A DNA stretch of 39,963 nucleotides, from assembly GCA_016780825.1 (NCBI GenBank), contig JADHLF010000019.1:1-39963 (forward strand). The letters run 5' to 3'. The position numbers and the translations under genes were made by a program. The stretch's first letter is position 1, and every line of letters starts with the position of its first letter. The notes beneath the pieces are model-generated. The model saw only the letters and a list, made by a program, of their open reading frames with translations, was not told the DNA's origin and searched no databases. Shown here in pieces: positions 15,631 through 25,096 of the stretch. Origin of the DNA: Planktomarina sp. GTDB lineage: Bacteria > Pseudomonadota > Alphaproteobacteria > Rhodobacterales > Rhodobacteraceae.

Positions 15631-16125
15631 TTAGGGTTGTTTTGACAAGCGCTCTTCGAGCACCTCGAAGGGCACGCCGGGTTGATCTTTTGCGCCGCGG
15701 ATGACCAGCGATGTTTTAACGGAGGCGACATTCTCCGCTGAGGTCAGCTCTTCGGTCAAAAAGGATTGGAATGTCGACAGATCTGGCGCGACACATTTCA
15801 GGATGAAATCCACCTCGCCGTTGAGCATATGGCACTCACGCACGAGCGGCCAGCGCAGGCAGCGCATCTCAAAGGCGGATAGATCCGCCTCTGCCTGGCT
15901 TTGCAGCCCGACCATGGCGAAGACCTGAACTTCAAAGCCCAATTTGCGCGCATCAATATCCGCGTGATAGCCGCCGATATAGCCGGTTTCCTCCAAAGTG
16001 CGCACGCGGCGCAGACAGGGGGGCGCGGAAATTCCGACCCGTTTGGCCAGCTCAACATTTGTCATCCGCCCATCGGCCTGCAACTCTGCCAAAATCAAAC
16101 GATCAATGTCATCCAAACGGTGCAT
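15631..16125 (-). CDS. Lrp/AsnC-family transcriptional regulator
   Basis: A 164-residue feast/famine regulator. The N-terminal winged helix-turn-helix reads LDDIDRLILAELQADGRMTNVELAKRVGISAPPCLRRVRTLEETGYIGGYHADID; the C-terminal RAM/AsnC ligand-binding domain reads FEVQVFAMVGLQSQAEADLSAFE and VRECHMLNGEVDFILKCVAPDLSTFQSFLTEEL. Amino acids are the usual effectors. It is divergent from trxB, an arrangement common in Roseobacters. Two direct repeats 21 bp apart in the shared control region could be its operator. The specific ligand and regulon are not shown. Confidence 0.93.
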   Translation of the reverse strand: MHRLDDIDRLILAELQADGRMTNVELAKRVGISAPPCLRRVRTLEETGYIGGYHADIDARKLGFEVQVFAMVGLQSQAEADLSAFEMRCLRWPLVRECHMLNGEVDFILKCVAPDLSTFQSFLTEELTSAENVASVKTSLVIRGAKDQPGVPFEVLEERLSKQP

Positions 16126-16177
16126 AAGCGGGTACCCTTTCGCGGTGTTGGGTTTTCATACCCAAATGGCGCGCCCA

Positions 16178-16209
16178 GCGCAATAATATTTCAACACTGC
16201 GCAATAATA
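16178..16209. promoter_or_regulatory. Two 11-bp direct repeats phased by 21 bp, candidate Lrp operator
   Basis: GCGCAATAATA occurs at 16178-16188 and again at 16199-16209, exactly 21 bp apart, or two helical turns. They lie 53 bp upstream of the lrp start codon and about 100 bp before trxB. Lrp-family octamers typically bind such phased sites and autoregulate. Assignment is inference from sequence and position. Confidence 0.5.
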
Positions 16210-16310
16210 ATTCGTATAGCGACCTGTGGTCGCAAACTTCCCGGTTTGGGCTTTTGCCCGGCGGCTGGCCTGTATATATGCAGCAGCAACGCTTATCTGT
16301 AGGAAATCCC

Positions 16311-17252
16311 ATGTCCAATACACGTCACACGAAAGTCTTGATCATCGGCTCCGGCCCTGCCGGCTATACGGCCGGGGTTTATGCCAGCAGAGCCATGCTC
16401 AATCCGATATTGGTTCAGGGCATCGAGCCCGGCGGGCAATTGACCACAACGACCGAAGTGGAGAACTGGCCCGGGGACAGCGAAGTGCAGGGTCCCGACT
16501 TGATGATCCGCATGCAAGACCATGCGAAGGCCATGGGCACGGAAATCATCGGCGATATCATCACCAATCTGGACGTCTCAGAACGCCCCTTCAAAGCTCA
16601 GGGCGACAGCGGCACGCTTTACACCTGTGATGCGGTGATTTTGGCAACCGGCGCGCGGGCAAAATGGCTTGGCCTTGACAGTGAGGAAAAATTCAAAGGA
16701 TTTGGCGTCTCCGCCTGTGCAACATGCGACGGGTTTTTCTATCGCGGACAGGAGATCGTTGTGGTCGGCGGCGGCAATACCGCGGTTGAGGAGGCGTTGT
16801 TTCTGACCAATTTTGCCTCGAAAGTCACATTGATTCACCGACGCGACGAGCTGCGCGCCGAAAGAATCTTGATCGACCGGCTGATGAAGAATGAAAAAAT
16901 CGTGCCGATGTGGTTCCATGAGATAGATGAAATCTACGGCACAGATATGCCTTTGGGTGTTGAAGGCGTGAAAGTGAAACACACCAAAACCGGCGAGATC
17001 ACCGATGTGCCCTGCAAGGGTGTTTTTATTGCCATCGGCCATGCGCCCGCCAATGAGCTGGTCAAAGACGTGTTGGAAACCCATATGGGCGGGTATGTGG
17101 TGACCCAACCAGACAGCACCGCAACCTCAATTCCCGGTGTGTTTGCCGCCGGCGATCTGACCGATCACAAATACCGCCAAGCCGTCACCAGCGCCGGAAT
17201 GGGCTGTATGGCAGCTCTCGAGGCCGAACGGTTTTTGGCAGGTCAGGACTAA
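16311..17252 (+). CDS. trxB: Thioredoxin-disulfide reductase
   Basis: A 313-residue low-molecular-weight flavoprotein that reduces thioredoxin with NADPH. The FAD motif is VLIIGSGPAGYTAGVYASRA; the redox pair is C136-ATC-C139 in SACATCDGFF; the NADPH motif is VVVGGGNTAVEEALFLTNFASKVTLIHRRDELRA; the second FAD motif is GVFAAGDLTDHKYRQAVTSAGMGCMAALEAE. ATG 16311 has AGGA 7 bases upstream; an in-frame extension to 16254 is unlike the family. A 9-bp hairpin follows the stop. Confidence 0.97.
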   Translation: MSNTRHTKVLIIGSGPAGYTAGVYASRAMLNPILVQGIEPGGQLTTTTEVENWPGDSEVQGPDLMIRMQDHAKAMGTEIIGDIITNLDVSERPFKAQGDSGTLYTCDAVILATGARAKWLGLDSEEKFKGFGVSACATCDGFFYRGQEIVVVGGGNTAVEEALFLTNFASKVTLIHRRDELRAERILIDRLMKNEKIVPMWFHEIDEIYGTDMPLGVEGVKVKHTKTGEITDVPCKGVFIAIGHAPANELVKDVLETHMGGYVVTQPDSTATSIPGVFAAGDLTDHKYRQAVTSAGMGCMAALEAERFLAGQD

Positions 17253-17258
17253 GGCTTG

Positions 17259-17290
17259 GGCTTTGAGAACTGCGCAGAGAGCTCAAAGCC
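17259..17290 (+). terminator. Hairpin after trxB
   Basis: A perfect 9-bp stem GGCTTTGAG (17259-17267) / CTCAAAGCC (17282-17290), with CTGCGCAG in the loop. It begins 6 bp past the trxB stop. No T-run follows on this strand, so termination may be weak. Confidence 0.55.
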
Positions 17291-17542
17291 AAAACCGCCT
17301 CGCAATCCTTTAACAACCAATTCACTGCTCTATCAATAGCTTCAACTTAAAAGCATGTTTCAATTTACAAAAATACCTATTCGTTTAACCTTATAGCCAA
17401 GGCGTCCTTAAATATAATATCATCCCATCAACCCTAAGCAGGCGGCGCGAGCCTCTTTGCTGCATCTATCACCGCCGCAAGTGGTTTTGTCACCGAAAAT
17501 GGCGAGGCTTCTGCGTCAACAGACCTTATCGAGATACATATT
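17291..17542. other. AT-rich control region before sat-cysC
   Basis: About 250 bp without an ORF worth calling. The first half is clearly AT-rich, unlike the coding sequence on either side. The second half has GCCTC (about 17452) facing GAGGC (about 17502), which could fold a large leader structure. I recognise no riboswitch or tRNA here. It should hold the sat-cysC promoter. Confidence 0.4.
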
Positions 17543-19246
17543 ATGCAAAACAATTTAACACCAATCCCCGAATTATACGTCAGCTACGACAGCGCGCAGA
17601 AAATGAAACAGAAGGCGGCAGAGCTCGCCTCTTGGGATCTCACTGCGCGGCAGGTCTGCGATTTGGAATTGCTGATGAACGGCGGGTTCAATCCTTTAAA
17701 AGGATTTTTGGGGCAGGCTGATTATGACAGCGTGGTTTCGGATATGCGCTTAAGCGATGGGGCGCTTTGGCCGATGCCGATCACTTTGGATGTGAGTGCG
17801 GAATTTGCCAGCTCCCTTGAGTTGGGCCAAGATATCGCCTTGCGTGATCCGGAGGGCGTCATTCTCGCGACCATGACCGTAACAGACAACTGGACACCGG
17901 ACAAAGCCCGCGAAGCCGAACAGGTTTTCGGCGCCAACGACATGGCCCACCCTGCTGTGAATTATCTTCACAATACCGCAGGGGCGGTCTATCTCGGGGG
18001 GCCCGTGACCGGCATTCAGCAGCCGGTTCATTACGATTTTCGCAGCCGGCGCGATACGCCCAATGAGCTGCGCGCCTATTTTCGCAAAATGGGCTGGCGC
18101 CGCGTGGTGGCGTTTCAAACCCGCAACCCGCTGCATCGCGCCCATCAAGAATTGACTTTTCGCGCCGCCAAGGAAGCCCAGGCCAATCTGCTCATTCACC
18201 CGGTGGTAGGCATGACCAAACCGGGCGACATTGATCACTTTACCCGGGTCCGCTGCTATGAGGCGGTTCTTGATCAATACCCATCCGCCACCACGGCGAT
18301 GTCCCTGCTCAATCTGGCGATGCGCATGGGCGGGCCGCGCGAGGCGGTATGGCACGGGCTCATTCGCGCCAACCACGGCTGCACCCAGTTCATCGTTGGG
18401 CGCGACCATGCAGGACCGGGGAAAAACTCGGCAGGGGAAGATTTTTACGGCCCCTATGAGGCGCAAGATCTGTTTCGCAAATATGAGGCGGAAATCGGGC
18501 TTGAGATGGTGGATTTCAAACATATGGTCTATGTGCAGGACCGCGCGCAATATGAGCCAGCCGATGAAGTCGAGGAAGGGTGCACGGTTCTCAATATCTC
18601 CGGCACAGAGCTGCGCCGGCGCCTCTCGGAGGGTTTGGACATTCCCGAATGGTTCAGCTTTCCGCAGGTGGTGGCAGAATTGCGTAAATCACGACCACCG
18701 CGGGCGCAACAGGGGTTCACCGTTTTTTTCACAGGGTTTTCTGGATCAGGAAAGTCAACAATTGCAAATGCTTTGATGGTAAAGCTCATGGAGATGGGCG
18801 GTCGGCCGGTCACCTTGTTGGACGGGGATATTGTGCGCAAGAACCTGTCGTCGGAACTGGGATTTTCCAAAGAGCACCGCGACCTGAACATTCGCCGGAT
18901 CGGCTATGTCGCCTCGGAAATCACCAAAAATGGCGGCATCGCCATCTGTGCCCCCATCGCCCCTTATGCCGCCACGCGGCAGGCTGTGCGCGAAGAGGTG
19001 GAGGCTTTTGGAGCCTTTGTTGAGGTGCATGTCGCCACCTCCATCGAAGAATGCGAACGGCGCGACCGCAAAGGCCTTTATCAATTGGCCCGTGCGGGAA
19101 AAATCAAGGAATTCACAGGCATTTCAGATCCCTATGACGTGCCCAGCGCGCCGGAATTGCGGATTGAAACTGAAAATCTCGAAGTTGACAACTGCGCTCA
19201 TCAGGTCTTGCTCAAACTTGAGAGCATGGGGCTCATCGGCGCATAA
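17543..19246 (+). CDS. sat-cysC: Bifunctional sulfate adenylyltransferase / adenylylsulfate kinase
   Basis: A 567-residue fusion. Residues about 1-385 are ATP sulfurylase, with the active-site QTRNPLHRAHQELTFRAAK, HPVVGMTKPGDIDHFTRVRCYE, GLIRANHGCTQFIVGRDHAGPGKN and LNISGTELRRRL. Residues about 390-567 are APS kinase, with P-loop GFSGSGKST at 398-406, LLDGDIVRKNLSSELGFSKEHRDLNIRRIGYVA, ICAPIAPYAATRQAVR and FTGISDPYDVP. Together they turn sulfate and ATP into PAPS for assimilatory reduction or sulfation. Both active sites look complete. No cysH, cysI or sulfate transporter gene lies next to it. The upstream gap is AT-rich and a nested hairpin follows. Confidence 0.96.
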   Translation: MQNNLTPIPELYVSYDSAQKMKQKAAELASWDLTARQVCDLELLMNGGFNPLKGFLGQADYDSVVSDMRLSDGALWPMPITLDVSAEFASSLELGQDIALRDPEGVILATMTVTDNWTPDKAREAEQVFGANDMAHPAVNYLHNTAGAVYLGGPVTGIQQPVHYDFRSRRDTPNELRAYFRKMGWRRVVAFQTRNPLHRAHQELTFRAAKEAQANLLIHPVVGMTKPGDIDHFTRVRCYEAVLDQYPSATTAMSLLNLAMRMGGPREAVWHGLIRANHGCTQFIVGRDHAGPGKNSAGEDFYGPYEAQDLFRKYEAEIGLEMVDFKHMVYVQDRAQYEPADEVEEGCTVLNISGTELRRRLSEGLDIPEWFSFPQVVAELRKSRPPRAQQGFTVFFTGFSGSGKSTIANALMVKLMEMGGRPVTLLDGDIVRKNLSSELGFSKEHRDLNIRRIGYVASEITKNGGIAICAPIAPYAATRQAVREEVEAFGAFVEVHVATSIEECERRDRKGLYQLARAGKIKEFTGISDPYDVPSAPELRIETENLEVDNCAHQVLLKLESMGLIGA

Positions 19247-19260
19247 AGAGCGCCTTGCAG

Positions 19261-19319
19261 GACGTCAGTTGGGCGCAGAAATGCTCACAATCGCCGTGAG
19301 ATTATTGCGCCCACACGTC
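19261..19319 (+). terminator. Three-tier hairpin after sat-cysC
   Basis: Three nested perfect arms: GACGT (19261-19265)/ACGTC (19315-19319), GGGCGCA (19271-19277)/TGCGCCC (19306-19312), and CTCA (19284-19287)/TGAG (19297-19300). It begins 15 bp past the stop. Downstream sequence is AT-rich without one long T-run. It may be a terminator or an RNA 3' end. Confidence 0.55.
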
Positions 19320-19364
19320 TGTTCGGATTACTTAAAAAATGCTTTTTAACAATTAATTACGGCC

Positions 19365-19583
19365 TTAATGTAATGTCATTGGGGAGTAGCGAAATTGGCG
19401 GGCCATGTCATAGGCTTGCGCCAAATCCCCAACCAATGCCAGTTGCTCACCTTCAGAGTTATGCACCGACCAGAGGCGCTCAATGTCCCCAGTTTCTTCA
19501 AAAATTTCCTCTGGAAGATCGGCCTTATCCACGGGCTTGAGATAAACAATGCGATCTTCCAAAACGCCGAATTGATCTTTCAT
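19365..19583 (-). CDS. DUF1150 family protein
   Basis: A 72-residue protein beginning MKDQFGVLEDRIVYLKPVDKADLPEE and containing LWSVHNSEGEQLALVGDLAQAYDMARQFRYSPMTLH, the conserved body of DUF1150, a small alphaproteobacterial family of unknown function. ATG 19583 is preceded by AGGATAGTGAG; a longer frame to 19607 overlaps the hsp20 stop. It follows the small heat-shock gene after 4 bp, an arrangement repeated in related bacteria, so it is probably co-expressed under the heat-shock promoter. Function unknown. Confidence 0.88.
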   Translation of the reverse strand: MKDQFGVLEDRIVYLKPVDKADLPEEIFEETGDIERLWSVHNSEGEQLALVGDLAQAYDMARQFRYSPMTLH

Positions 19584-19587
19584 CTCA

Positions 19588-20001
19588 CTATCCTTTCTTG
19601 ATTTCAATCTTCTGAATAACAGTCTCAGGTAAAGCGCGCTTTAAATCGATATGCAACAACCCATGCTCCATAATCGCAGACCCCACATCGACGCCATCGG
19701 CCAAAACAAAGGTCCGCTGAAACTGCCGCGCCGCGATGCCGCGGTGCAGATAAACCCGCTCGCCGGTCTCCTCGCTTTGCCGGCCCAGGATCACCAATTG
19801 GCGGTTCTCCACGGTGATCGCAAGATCCCCTTCCGCAAAGCCCGCGACGGCCAGGGTGATACGGTAAGAATTTTCGGAAGTTTGTTCGATATTATACGGC
19901 GGGTAACCTTCATTGCCCGTTTTCGCCGTACGTTCAACCAAGCGTTCAAGCTGGTCAAACCCCAGTAGGAAGGGATGGGTTCCAAGAGTCAATTTAGACA
20001 T
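19588..20001 (-). CDS. Hsp20/IbpA-type small heat-shock protein
   Basis: A 137-residue alpha-crystallin-type chaperone, which holds unfolded proteins for refolding by other chaperones. The start MSKLTLGTHPFLLGFDQLERLVERTAKTGNEGYPPYNIEQ is typical of the IbpA class. The crystallin core reads YRITLAVAGFAEGDLAITVENRQLVILGRQ and VYLHRGIAARQFQRTFVLADGVDVGSAIMEHGLLHIDLKR. ATG 20001 has AAAGGA upstream. A sigma-32-like promoter lies 64-92 bp upstream. Confidence 0.94.
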   Translation of the reverse strand: MSKLTLGTHPFLLGFDQLERLVERTAKTGNEGYPPYNIEQTSENSYRITLAVAGFAEGDLAITVENRQLVILGRQSEETGERVYLHRGIAARQFQRTFVLADGVDVGSAIMEHGLLHIDLKRALPETVIQKIEIKKG

Positions 20002-20064
20002 GTCTCGTCCTTTAACAAAGCGACAGAATGGCAGATCCCTCACGAGGCAATCTCATCACGTCAA

Positions 20065-20093
20065 ATATGGGGTTGGCTGGGCAATTGCGCAAG
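20065..20093 (-). promoter_or_regulatory. Sigma-32-type heat-shock promoter of hsp20
   Basis: On the minus strand CTTGCGC (20093-20087) is followed after 14 bases by CCCCATAT (20072-20065). This fits the RpoH consensus CTTGAAA-N11-16-CCCCATNT, with a perfect -10 part and a CTTG -35 part. It points at the hsp20 start. Confidence 0.75.
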
Positions 20094-20155
20094 AGCCCGC
20101 TTCTCAATTGGTTTAAAAACCTTTAAACGAGGGTCAGAAACGCATGAGGTCGCCC

Positions 20156-20371
20156 ATGGCAGGCAGTCAACAACTCAATCCGCAAGAGGTCATGACCATT
20201 CAACTTGCCGTACTCCGCCAAGAGCACCGCGATCTTGACCTGGCCATTTCCGCCTTGGTGGATCGCGCCGGTGATCAGCTGGCGGTGAAACGCCTGAAAC
20301 AGAAAAAACTCCACCTCAAGGATAAAATCGCCCGGCTTGAGGATGAACTTACCCCCGATATTATTGCCTAA
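20156..20371 (+). CDS. YdcH family protein (DUF465)
   Basis: A 71-residue helical protein of the YdcH/DUF465 family, function unknown. The core is IQLAVLRQEHRDLDLAISALVDRAGDQLAVKRLKQKKLHLKDKIARLEDEL, two helices forming a hairpin-like coiled coil. ATG 20156 has GAGG 6 bases before it; an in-frame ATG at 20144 would add MRSP and has a more distant GAGG. It is divergent from hsp20 and stands 56 bp before purE. Confidence 0.85.
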   Translation: MAGSQQLNPQEVMTIQLAVLRQEHRDLDLAISALVDRAGDQLAVKRLKQKKLHLKDKIARLEDELTPDIIA

Positions 20372-20427
20372 TCCCCGGCAATGGGTTAACCCGGCCTTTC
20401 TCTTGGCGCTACATATGGAACATTCAA

Positions 20428-20910
20428 ATGGTGCATGTCGGAATAATAATGGGGAGCCAATCTGATTGGCCGACGATGAAACATGCCGCCGAAATTCTGG
20501 GCGCCTTGGACATTCCCTATGAAAGCAAAATCGTTTCGGCCCATAGAACACCCGACCGCCTCTGGGACTATGGCACAAGCGCGGTGGAGCGAGGCTTGAA
20601 AGTGATTATTGCCGGCGCTGGCGGGGCCGCGCATTTGCCCGGCATGGTGGCCTCAAAAACCCGGATCCCAGTTGTGGGCGTGCCGGTGCAAACCAAGGCG
20701 CTTTCAGGGGTCGACAGCCTCTATTCCATCGTCCAGATGCCAAAAGGCTATCCCGTGGCAACCATGGCGATTGGAGCGGCCGGTGCGGTCAATGCCGGGC
20801 TGATGGCCGCGGCTATATTGGCCACGCAAGATCCCGATATCGCCGCACGGCTAGACGCCTGGCGCGCGGCCCTGTCCGCCTCTATTCCCCAGGAGCCCGT
20901 TGATGAGTAA
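20428..20910 (+). CDS. purE: N5-carboxyaminoimidazole ribonucleotide mutase
   Basis: A 160-residue class I PurE that converts N5-CAIR to CAIR in purine synthesis. The signature GIIMGSQSDWPTMKHAAEIL is at the N-terminus, followed by SKIVSAHRTPDRL with the active-site His, AGAGGAAHLPGMVASKTRIPVVGVPV and DSLYSIVQMPKGYPVATMAIGAAGAVNAGLMAAAIL. It overlaps purK by 8 bp, so the two work and are translated together. Confidence 0.97.
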   Translation: MVHVGIIMGSQSDWPTMKHAAEILGALDIPYESKIVSAHRTPDRLWDYGTSAVERGLKVIIAGAGGAAHLPGMVASKTRIPVVGVPVQTKALSGVDSLYSIVQMPKGYPVATMAIGAAGAVNAGLMAAAILATQDPDIAARLDAWRAALSASIPQEPVDE

Positions 20911-21964
20911 CCCCCTGCCCCAAGGGGCTTGCATTGGAATATTGGGTGGCGGCCAATTGGGTCGTATGCTCGCAGTGGCCGCCAGTCGTTTGGGATTTAA
21001 GGCGCATATTTTTGAGCCCGGCGCCAATCCCCCGGCCGGTCACGTGGCCCATCAGGTCACCACCGCTGCCTATGAGGATGAGGCGGCGCTGCGCAGTTTT
21101 GCGCAATCGGTGGATGTGATTACCTATGAATTTGAGAATATCCCGACCTCGGCGCTGGATATACTCGAGCAGATCCGCCCTATTCATCCTGGCCGCCGCG
21201 CCTTGGCCATCTCGCAAGATCGCCTGTCGGAGAAAGACTTTCTCACCGGGCTTAGTCTCAAAGTGGCGCCCTATGCCAATGTCACCACCTCCGCTGAGGC
21301 CCAAGCAGCCGCCCTATCCATCGGCACCCCCTCTATTCTGAAGACCCGCCGCATGGGCTATGACGGCAAGGGGCAGATCCGGCTCAAAGATGCCTCAGAT
21401 ATGACGCAAGCATGGCAGGAGATGCAGGGTGCGCCTTCGGTATTGGAGGGCTTTATCAATTTCAGCCATGAGGTTTCCGTCATCGCGGCCCGTGCCGGTG
21501 ATGGGCAGGTTGCCTGCTATGATCCGGGTGAGAATGTGCACCGCGAGGGAATTTTGCACAGCACCACAGTACCGGCCCGTTTGAGCGCCGCCCAACGCAT
21601 GGATGCGGTTCTCATGGCCGGGCAAATTCTGAATGCGTTAGACTATGTCGGCGTGATGGGCGTCGAGCTCTTCGTGACCGCCGACGGGTTGATCGTCAAC
21701 GAGATCGCCCCGCGTGTGCACAACTCGGGCCATTGGACCCAGAACGGTTGCGATATCTGCCAATTTGAGCAGCATATTCGCGCGGTTGCCGGCTGGCCTT
21801 TAGGCGATGGCACCCGCCACAGCGATATACGCATGGAAAATCTGATTGGCGCCGATATGAATCGGGTGCCAGAGCTGCGCAAAACCAATGCGGCATTGCA
21901 TTTATATGGCAAATCGGAGGTCAAACCTGGCCGCAAAATGGGTCATGTTAACTTTCGCACATAG
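20903..21964 (+). CDS. purK: 5-(carboxyamino)imidazole ribonucleotide synthase
   Basis: A 353-residue ATP-grasp enzyme that carboxylates AIR with bicarbonate and hands N5-CAIR to PurE. The N-terminal part reads IGILGGGQLGRMLAVAASRLGFKAHIFEPGA; the ATP-grasp region has SILKTRRMGYDGKGQIRL and LEGFINFSHEVSVIAAR; LFVTADGLIVNEIAPRVHNSGHWTQNGC carries the metal-binding Glu and Asn. The end GRKMGHVN is typical. ATG 20903 has AGGAG upstream inside purE; a TTG at 20900 adjoins it. Confidence 0.97.
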   Translation: MSNPLPQGACIGILGGGQLGRMLAVAASRLGFKAHIFEPGANPPAGHVAHQVTTAAYEDEAALRSFAQSVDVITYEFENIPTSALDILEQIRPIHPGRRALAISQDRLSEKDFLTGLSLKVAPYANVTTSAEAQAAALSIGTPSILKTRRMGYDGKGQIRLKDASDMTQAWQEMQGAPSVLEGFINFSHEVSVIAARAGDGQVACYDPGENVHREGILHSTTVPARLSAAQRMDAVLMAGQILNALDYVGVMGVELFVTADGLIVNEIAPRVHNSGHWTQNGCDICQFEQHIRAVAGWPLGDGTRHSDIRMENLIGADMNRVPELRKTNAALHLYGKSEVKPGRKMGHVNFRT

Positions 21965-21992
21965 CGCCCTGCCCGGCGCGCCAGTCGCGGGG

Positions 21993-22760
21993 TCAAGGGC
22001 GATGCCGGTCGCCTAAGCCGAGCCTCAATGCCTTGAGAACCACATCCCAGCTGACCTCGCCTAGGGTGAGGCTATGATCAAAAGCCCCGGTCTTTAAGTA
22101 GTGAGACACCTGCGCAATGACCAGCGGATTGTTCATCATAAAACTGTGCGACACCGGCAATATCAAATGATCGCGCATCCCCTCCACTCGGGTGCTCTCG
22201 ACGGACACTTTCCCATCATCGGGCCCATCGATGAAATTGGAATACAGCGGGTTAAAACTGACCGTGCCTGCGATGATGCCCAGTGAAAAATTAACCTTTG
22301 GCAAGCGATTTGGGAAACTGCTGGACTCCGTGCTCACTTGCCGCCCAGCCGGCCCATTGACCCAGTCAAAGGCCGCGAGCGCCTGCATCGCATCCACCAC
22401 CTCAGAGCCCTTATTCGGTGGGCCCAGCATCACCACATGGCCTAGGGTTTCTGGCTTGGCCCAGGCCAAATAGGCCCGCACCATAATACCGCCCAAGGAA
22501 TGGGTCACAAAATGAAGCCGCCGCGCCCCACAATCCGCGACAGCCTCCGGCAGAGTTTCACTCACCAAAGCCTCAATCGGCTTGCCCCGCGTGGAAAATT
22601 CTGGGGTCACGACATAATAGCCCTGCCCCCTCAGGCTCCGCGCCATCAAGGCAAATGAGGCCTCACTGCGCGCCAAGCCATGCAGCAAGATCACGCAGTC
22701 TTGCGCCAGGGCCCAATTGGGCAGCATGAGGCCAAAGCAGAGTAAAAGAGGTTTGAGCAT
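21993..22760 (-). CDS. Exported alpha/beta-hydrolase, triacylglycerol-lipase-like
   Basis: A 255-residue protein with a probable Sec signal peptide (MLKPLLLCFGLMLPNWALAQD, cleavage after ALA). The mature part starts CVILLHGLARSEASF, the oxyanion-hole HG motif of lipases, and has the nucleophile elbow THSLGGIMVR and VMLGPPNKGSEVVDAM, as in small periplasmic lipase/acetyltransferase-like hydrolases (EstA/LipA type). PVSHSFMMNNPLVIAQ supplies the likely catalytic His. Substrate unknown. It is convergent with purK and is followed upstream by the groEL terminator. Confidence 0.87.
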   Translation of the reverse strand: MLKPLLLCFGLMLPNWALAQDCVILLHGLARSEASFALMARSLRGQGYYVVTPEFSTRGKPIEALVSETLPEAVADCGARRLHFVTHSLGGIMVRAYLAWAKPETLGHVVMLGPPNKGSEVVDAMQALAAFDWVNGPAGRQVSTESSSFPNRLPKVNFSLGIIAGTVSFNPLYSNFIDGPDDGKVSVESTRVEGMRDHLILPVSHSFMMNNPLVIAQVSHYLKTGAFDHSLTLGEVSWDVVLKALRLGLGDRHRP

Positions 22761-22808
22761 GATTTAGAAATAGTCGCCCGGGCGGGGCTTTTAAAGAGCC
22801 ACTTCAAC

Positions 22809-22838
22809 AAAAAGGCCCACGACAAGCGCGGGCCTTTT
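22809..22838 (-). terminator. Rho-independent terminator of groESL
   Basis: On the minus strand AAAGGCCC pairs with GGGCCTTT around a GC-rich loop and is followed by a T-run. It lies about 30 bp past the groEL stop. The same sequence is nearly symmetric and could also act the other way. Confidence 0.85.
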
Positions 22839-22868
22839 CAAAAAACAGGTCGTCAATGACCGGCTGAT

Positions 22869-24527
<1,659 letters not shown>

Positions 24528-24578
24528 TTTGCAGATCCTCGTCTTAAAATTTCAATTAAAAACTAACCCTAGGGATCG

Positions 24579-24866
24579 TTAGGAGATCACACCCAAGATA
24601 TCGCTTTCTTTCATGATCAACAGTTCTTTGCCGTCAACGGTCACCTCTGTACCGGACCATTTGCCGAACAGAATTTTATCACCTTTTTTGACGTCCAAAG
24701 CGATGCGATCGCCATCATCGTCACGCAAACCTGCGCCCACGGCGACGATGACGCCTTCAGCGGGCTTTTCTTTGGCGTTGTCTGGGATGATCAAACCACC
24801 CGCAGTTTTTTCTTCGCCTTCAACGCGTTCGACGAGAACGCGGTCGTGCAGAGGGGTAAATGCCAT
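24579..24866 (-). CDS. groS: Co-chaperonin GroES
   Basis: A 95-residue GroES, the lid of the chaperonin. Visible are FTPLHDRVLVERVEGEEKTAGGLIIPDNAKEKPAEGVIVAVG with the mobile loop, and KKGDKILFGKWSGTEVTVDGKELLIMKESDILGVI. ATG 24866 has AGGAG 11 bases upstream. It is the first gene of groESL, with promoter and HrcA operator upstream. Confidence 0.99.
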   Translation of the reverse strand: MAFTPLHDRVLVERVEGEEKTAGGLIIPDNAKEKPAEGVIVAVGAGLRDDDGDRIALDVKKGDKILFGKWSGTEVTVDGKELLIMKESDILGVIS

Positions 24867-24904
24867 CTTTAGTAACTCCTAGCTGGCTCAAGGTTGAACT
24901 TGAA

Positions 24905-24931
24905 TTAGCACTCGGGTGCTCCGAGTGATAA
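24905..24931. promoter_or_regulatory. CIRCE element (HrcA operator) of groESL
   Basis: TTAGCACTC (24905-24913), a 9-base spacer and GAGTGATAA (24923-24931) match the CIRCE consensus TTAGCACTC-N9-GAGTGCTAA with one change. It lies 39 bp before groES, just downstream of its promoter, so HrcA would block transcription without stress. Confidence 0.95.
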
Positions 24932-24938
24932 CGAGCGG

Positions 24939-24967
24939 GAGATATGGACTCCCGTTGCCGGTGTCAA
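24939..24967 (-). promoter_or_regulatory. groESL promoter
   Basis: On the minus strand a perfect TTGACA (24967-24962) is followed after 17 bases by TATCTC (24944-24939). Transcription would begin inside or right before CIRCE. Confidence 0.65.
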
Positions 24968-25037
24968 CGGGCGCGCCCAAAAAAATTCCAAGCCGTAAAT
25001 GAGCAACTTTAGCGCGAAATTTGCAGAAAATTTGATT

Positions 25038-25073
25038 TGAAATATTCTAAAGAATATTTCATCCCTGTATAAA
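25038..25073 (+). promoter_or_regulatory. 24-bp perfect palindrome over the promoter of the lipoprotein array
   Basis: TGAAATATTC (25038-25047), spacer TAAA, GAATATTTCA (25052-25061): both 10-bp arms are perfect. A TATAAA preceded by TG (25068-25073) is the likely -10; the palindrome covers the place of the -35. This is the layout of a repressor operator. It is separate from CIRCE, which faces the other way. The regulator is unknown; iron-, metal- or haem-responsive control would suit a TbpB-like product but is inference. Confidence 0.7.
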
Positions 25074-25096
25074 CTATTTTTTAACGGAGCTATTTT

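Noticed and set aside
15468..15704. A 78-codon plus-strand ORF between the TIR gene and lrp
   Set aside because: It overlaps the lrp 3' end, is Arg-rich in the way of GC-rich shadow frames, and has no ribosome-binding site or recognisable domain.
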